Assembly (NCBI GenBank): GCA_027487555.1
Contig: JAIYDI010000018.1
Location: forward strand, 124,001-188,000
Reading direction: 5' to 3'
From: Hyphomicrobiales bacterium
GTDB taxonomy: Bacteria; Pseudomonadota; Alphaproteobacteria; Rhizobiales; Devosiaceae
DNA: 64,000 bases
The notes under the pieces were generated by a model. It was not told the DNA's origin and did no database searches. It saw nothing but the letters and a program-made list of their open reading frames with translations. The translations under genes were made by a program, and so were the position numbers. This document shows, one piece after another, positions 20,713 through 29,646 of the stretch. The first letter of the stretch is position 1. Each line of letters begins with the position of its first letter.

Positions 20713-21894
20713 TCACCCGTTGTCCTGCAATTCCCGCAGCGCCTTGAGCCGGTCGGAAACCGGGCTCTGTGGCCGCGGATCGGGGCCCGGCGGTCCGCCC
20801 GTCGGCTCCATCGGGTCGACGAAGCGCTGAACGCGCTCGAACAGCGTGCCGTCGAGGGCAGCGAGGCCCTGGCCATCGAGAGCGAGCACGATGCGGCTCA
20901 CGTCGGTGGCGATGTCGTTGAGGCGCTCGCGCAGGTGCGATTGCTCCAGACGCTCGGAATCCCAATCGGCCATGATGGTCGATTCGACACTTGCCACCTT
21001 GCCGCGCAGCCTTTCCATCTCGTCTTCAAGCGTCAGCTTGTCGGCCAGCAGCATGTCGCGCTCGGCCTCGGTGCCGACGATGAGCCGCGAGGTCTCCTCG
21101 AGAATGGTGGAGACGCGGGTTTCGGCATCGGCGATCCGCGCCTCTGCATCGACCAGATCGGCCTCGGCTTCCGCCGAGCGATCGGCGCGGTCGGCTAGCT
21201 GGGTACGGGCGATGACGGCCGATTCGCGCAGGGACGCCTGGCTGCGATCGGCAAATTCGAGTTGCGCGAGGAGGTTGCGGTTCTGCGCCTCAAGGAAATC
21301 CGAGCGCTTCTTTTCAAGTTCATAATGCTCAAGCACGAGTTGCACGTCGCGCAGATATTCGCCGGAGAGCGGCCGACCATTGAACGCGGGCGCATTGGGC
21401 ACGATGACTGTGCCCGGGCGGCTGGCGAGGCTGTCGCGCAGGGCCTCGATCTGGTTTTCCTTCTCGGCAAAGTCGCGCTCGCGCATCCTGAGCTTCTGCG
21501 CGAGGTCGGCGCCCTCCTTCTCGAGCTCAAGCACCCGCTTCCGCGCCGCGGCCTCGCGCTCCTCGAGCTCGCGAACGATCTGCAGGTGCGTGTCGCGCTC
21601 GGTCTTGATGGAGCCGAGTTCGGTCTTGCGGCGTGAGACATCGCGCAACTGGTCGGCAAGCCGGCGGCGCAGGGCCTCGACAGTCATCTCCAGCCGACGC
21701 GTGGACAGAGCGAACTCGGCGCGGAGCTGATCCTTGTCGGCGCGGAACTCGGCCATCGTCATGGGCGTTGCCGCCTCGATGCGCTTCTTGGTCAGGCGCA
21801 CAGCCCGCTGCCACACGGCGGGGATGATGATGAGCGCCACAAGCGCCGCAGAGAGCAGGCCAAGCGCGAAATACATAATGTTTTCAAGCATCAT
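20713..21894 (-). CDS. membrane-anchored coiled-coil protein of unknown function
   Basis: N-terminal TM MMLENIMYFALGLLSAALVALIIIPAVW then an extended charged heptad-rich region (TKKRIEAATPMTMAEFRADKDQLRAEFAL...). Confidence 0.75.
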   Translation of the reverse strand: MMLENIMYFALGLLSAALVALIIIPAVWQRAVRLTKKRIEAATPMTMAEFRADKDQLRAEFALSTRRLEMTVEALRRRLADQLRDVSRRKTELGSIKTERDTHLQIVRELEEREAAARKRVLELEKEGADLAQKLRMRERDFAEKENQIEALRDSLASRPGTVIVPNAPAFNGRPLSGEYLRDVQLVLEHYELEKKRSDFLEAQNRNLLAQLEFADRSQASLRESAVIARTQLADRADRSAEAEADLVDAEARIADAETRVSTILEETSRLIVGTEAERDMLLADKLTLEDEMERLRGKVASVESTIMADWDSERLEQSHLRERLNDIATDVSRIVLALDGQGLAALDGTLFERVQRFVDPMEPTGGPPGPDPRPQSPVSDRLKALRELQDNG

Positions 21895-21947
21895 GGCGCG
21901 ATACTCCCCAGACCCGACGATACGCCCGGGCCCCCGACTGACCAAAC

Positions 21948-22053
21948 TCTAGATCATTTCTTGTTTCATCTGAAACGCTGAAATGATCGATGTCGCTGTT
22001 TCGCCGCGCTTACGAAGCGGAAAACCGTTGCCACTCTTCCCTTAAGCGCTGCA
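21948..22053. repeat. intergenic palindromic mosaic element, copy 2 (RIME-like)
   Basis: TCTAGATCATTTCTTGTTTCATCTGAAACGCTGAAATGATCGA...CGCGCTTACGAAGCGGAAAACCGTTGCC...AAGCGCTGCAG. Confidence 0.65.
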
Positions 22054-22134
22054 GCCTAAGCAAAGAACGGGGTCACGCAAGGCGCAACCCCGATCTCAAG
22101 ACATGGGTAATTGGCGTCTGCGCGGCGTGCGTCG

Positions 22135-22731
22135 TCAGAACGGGTTCCAGGTCGGTTCCTGGGTGAACTTCAGGTAGCCGACATTGAGCCCAAGTCGTGC
22201 GCCTACGCCCGAGCGGATGGGCACGATGACGACGTCGCCATACTTGATGACCGTCATACCGAGGCCGCCCACCACATAGGCGGAACCATCGACGCCGGGA
22301 TAGCGGCCGAAAATGTCGGATACGGCGGAGAGGTTGTAGACCAGCATCATGACCTTGGAGCCATCCCCGCCGAAATCGAGACCCACTGTCGGGCCTTGCC
22401 AGTAGATGGGGTATTCGCCCTGGTTGCGGGTGTACATGCTGCCTTCGCCATAGCGGGCACCCGCGAATATGGCGCCGCCAGCCTCGGTGCCGAGCACATA
22501 GGCGTTGGGCAGGCCGAACTGGCTGACGGTGCGCTCGACCAGCGAGGCAAGGCCCTGCGCCACGGAGCCGAAGAAGGCGCTGCCGGTGTCGACGAGTTCC
22601 TCACCGGAATAGGTGTCGCTGAGCGAGCCATTGCTGGATTGCGCGTAACTCATGGTGGGCGCAACCGCCAGTACCGCAGCGGTTGAAAGCAGGAACAGCG
22701 CGAGAATGACGTAGACGAGGCGGCTGACCAT
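22135..22731 (-). CDS. DUF1134 (SYLF-like) exported protein
   Basis: YSGEELVDTGSAFFGSVAQGLASLVERTVSQFGLPNAYVLGTEAGGAIFAGARYGEGSMYTRNQG...TVGLDFGGDGSKVMMLVYNL. Confidence 0.88.
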   Translation of the reverse strand: MVSRLVYVILALFLLSTAAVLAVAPTMSYAQSSNGSLSDTYSGEELVDTGSAFFGSVAQGLASLVERTVSQFGLPNAYVLGTEAGGAIFAGARYGEGSMYTRNQGEYPIYWQGPTVGLDFGGDGSKVMMLVYNLSAVSDIFGRYPGVDGSAYVVGGLGMTVIKYGDVVIVPIRSGVGARLGLNVGYLKFTQEPTWNPF

Positions 22732-22858
22732 CAAGTTTTCTCCGGCTTTTGACCCAGTGGGCGTCGATTGCATTTACACGGCGCTTACCGCGGACACGGT
22801 AACCTGTGCACAGGGACGAAGCCCACCTTGGCCAAGATAGCTCCCCAACACGGCGATC

Positions 22859-23389
22859 ATGCGGCAAAAGCGTAAACAAATCTTAACCATAACCGGACTT
22901 CTGCTGGTCCTCGGTGCCATGGGGCTACCGATGGGCTCGGCACGGGCGGAAGCACTGGTGCAATCGGTGGTGACCGATCCGCTGACCGGTGTTGCGCTCA
23001 ATGGCTTCGACCCCGTGAGCTACTTCATCGGCGCTTCCCCGATGATGGGACTGGCAGACTACACCTACACCTTTGCGGGCGTGCCCTGGTACTTTGCCTC
23101 GGCCGCAAACCGCGACGTATTCATGCGGCACCCGGACGTCTATGCGCCGCAATTCGGCGGGCACTGCACTACTGCGCTGGCGCGCGGCTATCTCTCCGAT
23201 GGCAATCCGCAGCTCTATGCGGTGGAGGGGATGAAGCTCTATCTGTTCTACTCCATTGCCAACCGCGATGCGTTCTTTGCGGCCGATACGGCATCGGTGA
23301 AGACAGCAAGCGCCACCTGGGCAAGGATGCAGAAATCCATCGCCGGCCCACAGGCGCCAATCGCGCCAACGGTGGCAAGCGCCGACTGA
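22859..23389 (+). CDS. exported YHS-domain-like protein
   Basis: Signal sequence; LNGFDPVSYFIGASPMMGLADYTYTFAGVPWYFASAANRDVFMRHPDVYAPQFGGHC. Confidence 0.8.
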   Translation: MRQKRKQILTITGLLLVLGAMGLPMGSARAEALVQSVVTDPLTGVALNGFDPVSYFIGASPMMGLADYTYTFAGVPWYFASAANRDVFMRHPDVYAPQFGGHCTTALARGYLSDGNPQLYAVEGMKLYLFYSIANRDAFFAADTASVKTASATWARMQKSIAGPQAPIAPTVASAD

Positions 23390-23466
23390 TGCTCGGCTGT
23401 CGCCTGCCTTACCGATGATCTAATGTCGGGATTGATTGATTCGACCCCTCTGAGGAGCCCCCGTAC

Positions 23467-24141
23467 ATGCCCGAGATCATCGAGCTCCAGGCCACCGACC
23501 TCGCAGCGATGCTGTGTTCGCGCGTGTGCCATGACCTGATCAACCCGGTCGGGGCCATCGGCAATGGTCTGGAAGTGCTCGGCGACCCGACGCAGGCCGC
23601 CATGTCGGATGGCGCGCAGGAGCTGATCGCCAATTCGGCAAAGCAGGCACGCGCCAAGCTGGAGTTCGCGCGCCTCGCCTATGGCGCGAGTTCGACGGCA
23701 GGGACCGATATCGACACGCGCGAATGCGAGCGCGTCGCGCGCATCCTGTTCGATATCGAAAAGGCGGATCTCGACTGGCAGGTGCCGCTGATCCTGCTGC
23801 CTAAGCACAAGGCCAAGCTCTTGATGAACATGCTGCTGATCGCGGCGACATCGGTGCCGCGCGGCGGGCTTGTGACGGTGAAAGTCGAAGGCGCGGCCGG
23901 GGCCGAAGTGTTCACGTTCACGTCGAAATCGGACCCCGAAAAGCGGCAGAAGACGCTGATGCCGTCGGGTGCCGAGGGCTTGCTGTCGGGCGCGCCGGAA
24001 GGCGGTGTCGATGCCCGGGGGATCCAGCCGTTCTATACCGGCATCCTCGCGCGGATGACCAAGATGGACATCAAGATCGGCATCGAGAACGAGCAGTTCC
24101 TGTTCACCGCCACCCCGCAGGCCGAAGCCGCGGCGGCGTGA
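23467..24141 (+). CDS. chpT: histidine phosphotransferase ChpT
   Basis: LAAMLCSRVCHDLINPVGAIGNGLEVL dimerisation/H-box with degenerate HATPase-like C-terminus; linked to ctrA. Confidence 0.9.
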   Translation: MPEIIELQATDLAAMLCSRVCHDLINPVGAIGNGLEVLGDPTQAAMSDGAQELIANSAKQARAKLEFARLAYGASSTAGTDIDTRECERVARILFDIEKADLDWQVPLILLPKHKAKLLMNMLLIAATSVPRGGLVTVKVEGAAGAEVFTFTSKSDPEKRQKTLMPSGAEGLLSGAPEGGVDARGIQPFYTGILARMTKMDIKIGIENEQFLFTATPQAEAAAA

Positions 24142-24299
24142 TTTCCAGCCGAGGTGTAAAGGCCCGCTAACCATTCGCAAGGGTTTTGCGGGATAAACTG
24201 GCAGCGCGTCTCGTTCGACTTGACGCGCTTTCGGTTGAAAACCGGGCGCGGCTTGCGGCAAGGCTGTTCCAGCGTCCCCTCGGCACGGAGAAGCGCCAG

Positions 24300-24671
24300 A
24301 TGAAATCCTGCCTCGTGGTCGACGATTCGAGCGTCGTGCGGAAGGTCGCGCGCCGCATCATCGAGGATCTCGACTATATCGTCGACGAGGCCGAGGATGG
24401 GCAGGAAGCCTTCGACAAATGCCGGCAGGAAATGCCCGACGCCATTCTGCTCGACTGGCAGATGCCGGTGATGACCGGCCTCGAATTCCTGAAACTGCTG
24501 CGCGGCTATGTCGGCGGCGCCGCGCCGCGCGTGGTCTACATGGTCACCGAATATGACGTGGGGCAGATCGCCCTGGCGCTGAAGGCCGGGGCCAATGATT
24601 TCATGATGAAGCCGTTTGATCGCGACGTGCTGGAAGCGAAGTTCAACGAAGCCGCGATGGCGGGTGCCTAG
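24300..24671 (+). CDS. single-domain response regulator
   Basis: CLVVDDSSVVRKVARRIIEDLDYIVDEAEDGQEA...DAILLDWQMPVMTGLEFL...FMMKPFDRDVLEAKF; ATG at 24300. Confidence 0.9.
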   Translation: MKSCLVVDDSSVVRKVARRIIEDLDYIVDEAEDGQEAFDKCRQEMPDAILLDWQMPVMTGLEFLKLLRGYVGGAAPRVVYMVTEYDVGQIALALKAGANDFMMKPFDRDVLEAKFNEAAMAGA

Positions 24672-24800
24672 GTCACGTCGCGATCTATTTCGGTTGTCGC
24701 GCCGCCGAAGCGGAAAAGCCTTGCAACTTTTCCTGGCGACGCTCCGGGGCGACGTGCTGGACGGGAAGTTCGACGAAGCCGCGATGGCGGGTGCTTAGGT
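24622..24800. repeat. 52-bp direct repeat of the response-regulator 3' end flanking a partial RIME-like element
   Basis: 24622-24673 and 24749-24800 differ at 4 of 52 positions by eye; between them GTCGCGCCGCCGAAGCGGAAAAGCCTTGCAACTTTTCCTGGCG. Confidence 0.85.
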
Positions 24801-24837
24801 TTCCCCCCGCCGATAGTGCAACGCCTGCGGTTGCATC

Positions 24838-24872
24838 TCAGGATGGGCCCCGGCCTTCGCCGGGGTGACCCG
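24838..24872. repeat. CCCGGC-hairpin intergenic repeat, copy 1
   Basis: CTCAGGATGGGCCCCGGCCTTCGCCGGGGTGACCCGG; related to 28965. Confidence 0.7.
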
Positions 24873-24898
24873 GTGGGGGGCGCTTCCGATGCCAGGCT

Positions 24899-25360
24899 TC
24901 AGCCCAGAAGCTTTTCCATGAAGATCGAGAGCGGATCGGGCGAATAGGGCGCAAACGCGTCGCGCTCGACATAACCCTGCCGGCGATAGAGCCCGAGCGC
25001 CTCGGTATTGTGGATGCCGGTTTCGAGCCGGATGACCGAGACGCCATTGTCTGAAGCGTGGTTTTCGACATGGGCGAGGAGGCGCTTCGAGAGCCCCTGT
25101 CCGCGCGCTGCAGGTACAACCCACATGCGCTTGATTTCCGCCCAGCCGTCGTTGAGCACGATGGCGCCGGTGCCAATGGCCGTGCCCGACGCGTCGCGCG
25201 CGACGAGGAACAGCACGTTCGGCGCGCGCAGCGCATCAAGCGGCAGGTAGTGATTGCTCTCGGCCGGATAGAGCGCGGCGCCATAGGCCTCGCCATCCTG
25301 AAGCAGTGCGAGCACATCGGGGGTGCCGGGATCTTCGGGGGAGATGGTGATCTGGGTCAT
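24899..25360 (-). CDS. GNAT family N-acetyltransferase
   Basis: IKRMWVVPAARGQGLSKRLLAHVENHASDNGVSVIRLETGIHNTEALGLYRRQGY. Confidence 0.88.
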   Translation of the reverse strand: MTQITISPEDPGTPDVLALLQDGEAYGAALYPAESNHYLPLDALRAPNVLFLVARDASGTAIGTGAIVLNDGWAEIKRMWVVPAARGQGLSKRLLAHVENHASDNGVSVIRLETGIHNTEALGLYRRQGYVERDAFAPYSPDPLSIFMEKLLG

Positions 25361-25373
25361 GGGGCCGTGGGAG

Positions 25374-25405
25374 GTAGAAAGTAGGAAGTAGAAAGTAGAA
25401 AGTAG
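25374..25405. repeat. heptamer tandem array (4.5 units)
   Basis: gtagaaa gtaggaa gtagaaa gtagaaa gtag, ~10 bp downstream of a minus-strand stop codon. Confidence 0.85.
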
Positions 25406-25414
25406 CGCGTTTCG

Positions 25415-25930
25415 TCAGGGCTGCCAGCCGGGACGGAAGAGCGCCATCTGGTGCACATCGAGATAGGTGCCGCCGACGCGGGCGCCGAGGCGCTTGGTGC
25501 CTTCGAGGGTGAAGCCGTGGCGTTCGTAGAGCGCGCGGGCCTTGGGGTTCGACGCGTAGACTTCGAGTTCGATGCGCTGGAAATCGCTCTGCCAGGCGGC
25601 AGCAATGGTTGCCGCGATCAGACGCGTGCCGATGCCGCGCCCACGGTGGGATGCGATGACGCCCATGCCGAGCGTGCCGACATGATCGAACACGATGCTG
25701 CCGGAATGGCACACGTCGCACCAGCCGACGATCTGCCCCGCGCTTTCGGCCACCAGTTGCACATTGGCGCCGGTGATATTGCCGACAATGAAACTCGCAA
25801 CGTTCGGCAGCGGCGCGGCGCGCTGGGTCGAAATGTAGATGCCTTCCTGAGCGACGCTATCGAGCGCGGCATGGAAGCCGGGAATATCGGCATAGGCGAT
25901 GGGACGAATGGCGATGTCGGGCAGCGACAT
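25415..25930 (-). CDS. GNAT family N-acetyltransferase
   Basis: GTLGMGVIASHRGRGIGTRLIAATIAAAWQSDFQRIELEVYASNPKARALYERHGFTLEG. Confidence 0.88.
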   Translation of the reverse strand: MSLPDIAIRPIAYADIPGFHAALDSVAQEGIYISTQRAAPLPNVASFIVGNITGANVQLVAESAGQIVGWCDVCHSGSIVFDHVGTLGMGVIASHRGRGIGTRLIAATIAAAWQSDFQRIELEVYASNPKARALYERHGFTLEGTKRLGARVGGTYLDVHQMALFRPGWQP

Positions 25931-25957
25931 TGTTGCAGCTCATTGCGTAAAGACGAC

Positions 25958-25993
25958 AAAGCCCCCGCGGGGATCGCGCAGGGGCTTTGCAGA
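25958..25993 (-). terminator. intrinsic terminator downstream of ctrA
   Basis: Minus strand GCAAAGCCCCTGCGCGATCCCCGCGGGGGCTTTG followed by TCGTCTTT. Confidence 0.7.
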
Positions 25994-26016
25994 CAGAGGC
26001 TGAGCGAAGCGTCGGC

Positions 26017-26727
26017 TTAGGCGACGCTCGACTCGGCGAAGCTCTCGTTCTCGTCGGGCTCGCGCAGCACATAGCCGCGGCCCCAGACGGTTTCGATATA
26101 GTTCTTGCCACCCGTGGCCACCGACAGCTTCTTGCGCAGCTTGCAGATGAACACGTCGATGATCTTCAATTCGGGCTCGTCCATGCCGCCATAGAGATGG
26201 TTGAGGAACATCTCCTTGGTAAGGGTGGTGCCCTTGCGGAGCGAAAGCAGCTCCAGCATCTGGTATTCCTTGCCCGTCAGGTGCACGCGGGCCGCCTGGA
26301 CTTCGACAGTCTTGGTGTCGAGATTGACGGTCAGGTCGCCAGTCTGGATGACGGACTGCGCATGGCCCTTGGACCGGCGCACGATGGCGTGGATGCGGGC
26401 GACCAGCTCGTCCTTGTGGAAGGGCTTGGTCATGTAATCGTCGGCACCAAAGCCGAGGCCGCGCACCTTGTCCTCAATGCCGGCAAGGCCGGAGAGGATG
26501 AGGATGGGCGTCTGCACCTTGGCGACGCGCAGCGTCCGCAGCACCTCGTAACCCGACATGTCGGGGAGGTTCAGGTCCAGAAGGATGATGTCGTAGTCAT
26601 AGAGTTTGCCGAGGTCGACGCCTTCCTCACCGAGGTCGGTGGTATAGACGTTGAAGCTCTCCGACTTGAGCATGAGCTCGATGCTCTGCGCCGTAGCGCT
26701 GTCGTCCTCGATCAAGAGTACACGCAT
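26017..26727 (-). CDS. ctrA: cell-cycle master response regulator CtrA
   Basis: [67 protein letters not shown]...[13 protein letters not shown]. Confidence 0.96.
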   Translation of the reverse strand: MRVLLIEDDSATAQSIELMLKSESFNVYTTDLGEEGVDLGKLYDYDIILLDLNLPDMSGYEVLRTLRVAKVQTPILILSGLAGIEDKVRGLGFGADDYMTKPFHKDELVARIHAIVRRSKGHAQSVIQTGDLTVNLDTKTVEVQAARVHLTGKEYQMLELLSLRKGTTLTKEMFLNHLYGGMDEPELKIIDVFICKLRKKLSVATGGKNYIETVWGRGYVLREPDENESFAESSVA

Positions 26728-26809
26728 GCCGATCCCCTTAAAGCGTTCCTCGCTGGAACACGGCGCAAGGCTTTGACCTGGCCCGCCGCCGCTGACCCGT
26801 ACTGGATAT

Positions 26810-27099
26810 GACTCAAAGCTAAGCGCAATTAGTTAACAAAGTTTAATTCTGATCCGCAAGATGCAAAGCTATTTGCGTTAGCAATAGGTTAACGTGTTGA
26901 AAACATTGAATAAACCGGGAAAAACGGACTTAAGAAACTAGGTTAAGAAAGCCTTGCAAACGACTCGTCTGATTCAAGGATCGCGCGGTTTTGGCACACA
27001 GTGCCAAGGGCTTGCGGCCCGGCGCAGCGACGCAGAAGGCTGATCCAATGATTGCGGCACGCTGCTTAACGATCGGTTACCTTCTTTCACAGTCGATTC
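26810..27099. promoter_or_regulatory. ctrA-fliI intergenic region with GANTC sites and TTAA-rich CtrA-like motifs
   Basis: GANTC at 26810, 26962, 26971, 27095; TTAG-N7-TTAA at 26878-26892; TTAA-N7-TTAC at 27066-27080. Confidence 0.55.
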
Positions 27100-27117
27100 G
27101 CGCGCAGAATTCAGGCC

Positions 27118-28446
27118 ATGCAGTCCCTAATCTCCGCCATTGAGGCCATTGACGACGTCGAGGTGTACGGGCGCGTGCGCACGGTGCAGGGTCTGCTCGT
27201 CGAAGTGGTCGGCCCGGTGCGGGAACTGAAGGTGGGTGGCCGCGTCGCCATCGAGACAACCGGCGGTGGCACGCTGGGCGCGGAAATCATCGGATTTTCC
27301 GAAGGCCGGGCGATGTGCCTGCCGTTCGGGCCGCTCTCGGGCGTGCGGCTCGGCTGCCGCGCCGTGTTCAAATCGAATGAAGGCGCGGTGCGCCCATCGG
27401 ATAGCTGGCTGGGCCGAGTGATCAATGCCGAAGCCGAGCCGATTGACGGGCTGGGGCCACTGGCGCAAGGCGCGGACCCTTATCCGCTCAGGCAGCAGCC
27501 GCTGCCCGCGCATGAGCGGGCGCGGGTCGGCGCGCCGATCGACCTGGGCGTCCGCACGCTCAATACCTTTACCACCATGTGCGACGGGCAGCGCATGGGC
27601 ATCTTCGCGGGCTCGGGTGTCGGCAAGTCGGTGCTGATGTCGATGCTGGCGCGCAATGCCGAAGTGGATGTCGCGGTGATCGGGCTGATCGGCGAGCGGG
27701 GCCGCGAGGTGCAGGAATTCGTCACTGAATATCTGGGTCCCGCCGGGCTCGAGCGTGCGATCGTGGTGGTGGCCACCTCGGACGAGGCGGCCTTGATGCG
27801 ACGGCAGGCGGCATATCTGACGCTGACGCTCAGCGAATATTTCCGCGACCAGGGTAAGCGCGTGCTGTGCATGATGGACAGTCTCACCCGCTTTGCCATG
27901 GCGCAGCGCGAGATCGGGCTCGCCATTGGAGAGCCGCCAACAGCCAAGGGTTACCCGCCGACAGTGTTCACGGAATTGCCGCGATTGCTCGAACGGGCCG
28001 GGCCCGGGCTGGTCAACTCGGGCTCCATTACCGGACTGTTTACCGTTTTGGTGGAAGGTGACGATCACAATGAGCCCATCGCGGACGCCGTGCGCGGCAT
28101 TCTCGACGGGCACATCGTGATGGAGCGATCGATTGCCGAGCGGGGGCGCTATCCTGCCGTCAATGTGCTCAGGTCCATCTCGCGCACCATGCCGGGTTGC
28201 GTGCCGACGAATTACCGGCCCCTGCTCCAGAAGGCGCGGGAACTGATGTCGACTTATGCCGACATGGAGGAGCTGATCCGGCTGGGGGCTTACCGGAAGG
28301 GATCGGATCCGGGCGTGGACCGCGCCATAGCGATCAACCCGGCGCTGGAGGCGTTTCTGAGCCAGCAGCGGGAAGAGACGACGACAATTGCCGACGGCTA
28401 CAAGTTGCTGGCGGGAATTGTGGAGAAGGCGGGCGCCGCGCCATGA
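27118..28446 (+). CDS. fliI: flagellum-specific ATP synthase FliI
   Basis: [42 protein letters not shown]; flagellar context. Confidence 0.95.
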   Translation: MQSLISAIEAIDDVEVYGRVRTVQGLLVEVVGPVRELKVGGRVAIETTGGGTLGAEIIGFSEGRAMCLPFGPLSGVRLGCRAVFKSNEGAVRPSDSWLGRVINAEAEPIDGLGPLAQGADPYPLRQQPLPAHERARVGAPIDLGVRTLNTFTTMCDGQRMGIFAGSGVGKSVLMSMLARNAEVDVAVIGLIGERGREVQEFVTEYLGPAGLERAIVVVATSDEAALMRRQAAYLTLTLSEYFRDQGKRVLCMMDSLTRFAMAQREIGLAIGEPPTAKGYPPTVFTELPRLLERAGPGLVNSGSITGLFTVLVEGDDHNEPIADAVRGILDGHIVMERSIAERGRYPAVNVLRSISRTMPGCVPTNYRPLLQKARELMSTYADMEELIRLGAYRKGSDPGVDRAIAINPALEAFLSQQREETTTIADGYKLLAGIVEKAGAAP

Positions 28447-28501
28447 GGGAGTGCGCGCGCCGCAGTGACGTGAATGGCTTGGTTAGTAAGGAGTGCAAGT
28501 C

Positions 28502-28915
28502 ATGAAATCTCGCAGCGAGAGCCTGATCCGGCTCAAGAAGTTTCAGGTCGACGAGAAGCGTCGGCAGGTCACCCAGATCGAGATGATGATTGCCGATTTC
28601 GAACGCATGGCGTCCGAACTCGACCAGCAGATCGAAATCGAACACCAGAAGACCGGCATCTCGGACGTGGCGCATTTCGCCTATTCGACCTTTGCCAAAG
28701 CTGCGATCAACCGCAGGGACAACCTGCTGGACAGCGCCAAGGACATGCGGGTGCGGCTCGAGGCGGCGCAGGATGCGCTGGCCGAAGCGCTCGAGGACCT
28801 GAAAAAGGTGGAACTGCTCGACCAGCGCGAGCAGGGCCGCGAGCAACAGGCCGAGAACAAGGCCGAGCAGGCAGAGTTCGACGAGATCGCGCGGCTGCGG
28901 CATTTGCGGCGCTGA
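28502..28915 (+). CDS. fliJ: flagellar export protein FliJ
   Basis: Short coiled-coil ORF immediately downstream of fliI. Confidence 0.8.
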   Translation: MKSRSESLIRLKKFQVDEKRRQVTQIEMMIADFERMASELDQQIEIEHQKTGISDVAHFAYSTFAKAAINRRDNLLDSAKDMRVRLEAAQDALAEALEDLKKVELLDQREQGREQQAENKAEQAEFDEIARLRHLRR

Positions 28916-28964
28916 GGGCGTAGGTCCTCGGCGGAAAACGTCAATTTATACAATCACATCGATT

Positions 28965-29000
28965 TCAGGATGGATCCCGGCCTCCGCCGGGATGACATCG
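28965..29000. repeat. CCCGGC-hairpin intergenic repeat, copy 2
   Basis: TTCAGGATGGATCCCGGCCTCCGCCGGGATGACATCGG at a convergent junction. Confidence 0.7.
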
Positions 29001-29006
29001 GAGCTT

Positions 29007-29369
29007 TCACTCGGCCCTGCCCAGGTCCGGGCCGGTGAGAAACGGCGTGATATCCACGCCGTCGCCTGAAAAGAGGGTAAAATGCGGGTGATCGGCGAAG
29101 AGCCGCGCCGCTTGATCAATGTCCTCCGCCTCGACAATCACATAGCCACAAATGGTGTTGCTGGCATCTTCGACGCCCGCGCGGGTGACGCGGCGCGTTT
29201 TGCCGACCATGCCGCCGAGATTGGGCAGATGCGCGGTGTTTCGTTTCCCCCATTCCTCCCAGAGCGGGATGCCCCTGGCATCGACCGCGTCCTGCTCGGC
29301 TTTCGGCAGGGTGCGGAAGGCGATGAGCGCCGCGCGCGGCATTGTGTAGACGGCGAGGAAATGGGACAT
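29007..29369 (-). CDS. YciI-like domain protein
   Basis: MSHFLAVYTMPRAALIAF...TICGYVIVEAEDIDQAARLFADHPHFTLFSGDGVDITPFL. Confidence 0.7.
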   Translation of the reverse strand: MSHFLAVYTMPRAALIAFRTLPKAEQDAVDARGIPLWEEWGKRNTAHLPNLGGMVGKTRRVTRAGVEDASNTICGYVIVEAEDIDQAARLFADHPHFTLFSGDGVDITPFLTGPDLGRAE

Positions 29370-29646
29370 TGCGCCCTCCATCGGTGAGCCAGGCGATGAG
29401 GCTAGGCGGCATGCCGGCGATGGGCAAGCCGCCGGCGCACGCGGAGACGCAGGGCACGAGCCGTGGCGATGTGCCGAGGGCCTGAACAGATCGAAGCCGG
29501 CGCGCGCTGATGCACGGCCGGCCCCTTCCGCCTCCCCGGCGGTTCTCTGGATCGGGGTATGCTTTGGAGGTCACCCCACAGAAAGAAAGGCTAACGGATT
29601 ATTTCCGGCGGCGCGCGCTTTGCCGGGTTAACCGGTTAAGCGGGGG

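Noticed and set aside
24672-24800. 24616-24798 ORF as an independent small gene
   Set aside because: It is the duplicated 3' end of the response regulator plus repeat sequence in another frame context, with no RBS evident.
26833-26846. TTAACAAAGTTTAA as a CtrA box
   Set aside because: Spacer is 6 nt rather than 7; kept only as part of the general TTAA-rich context.
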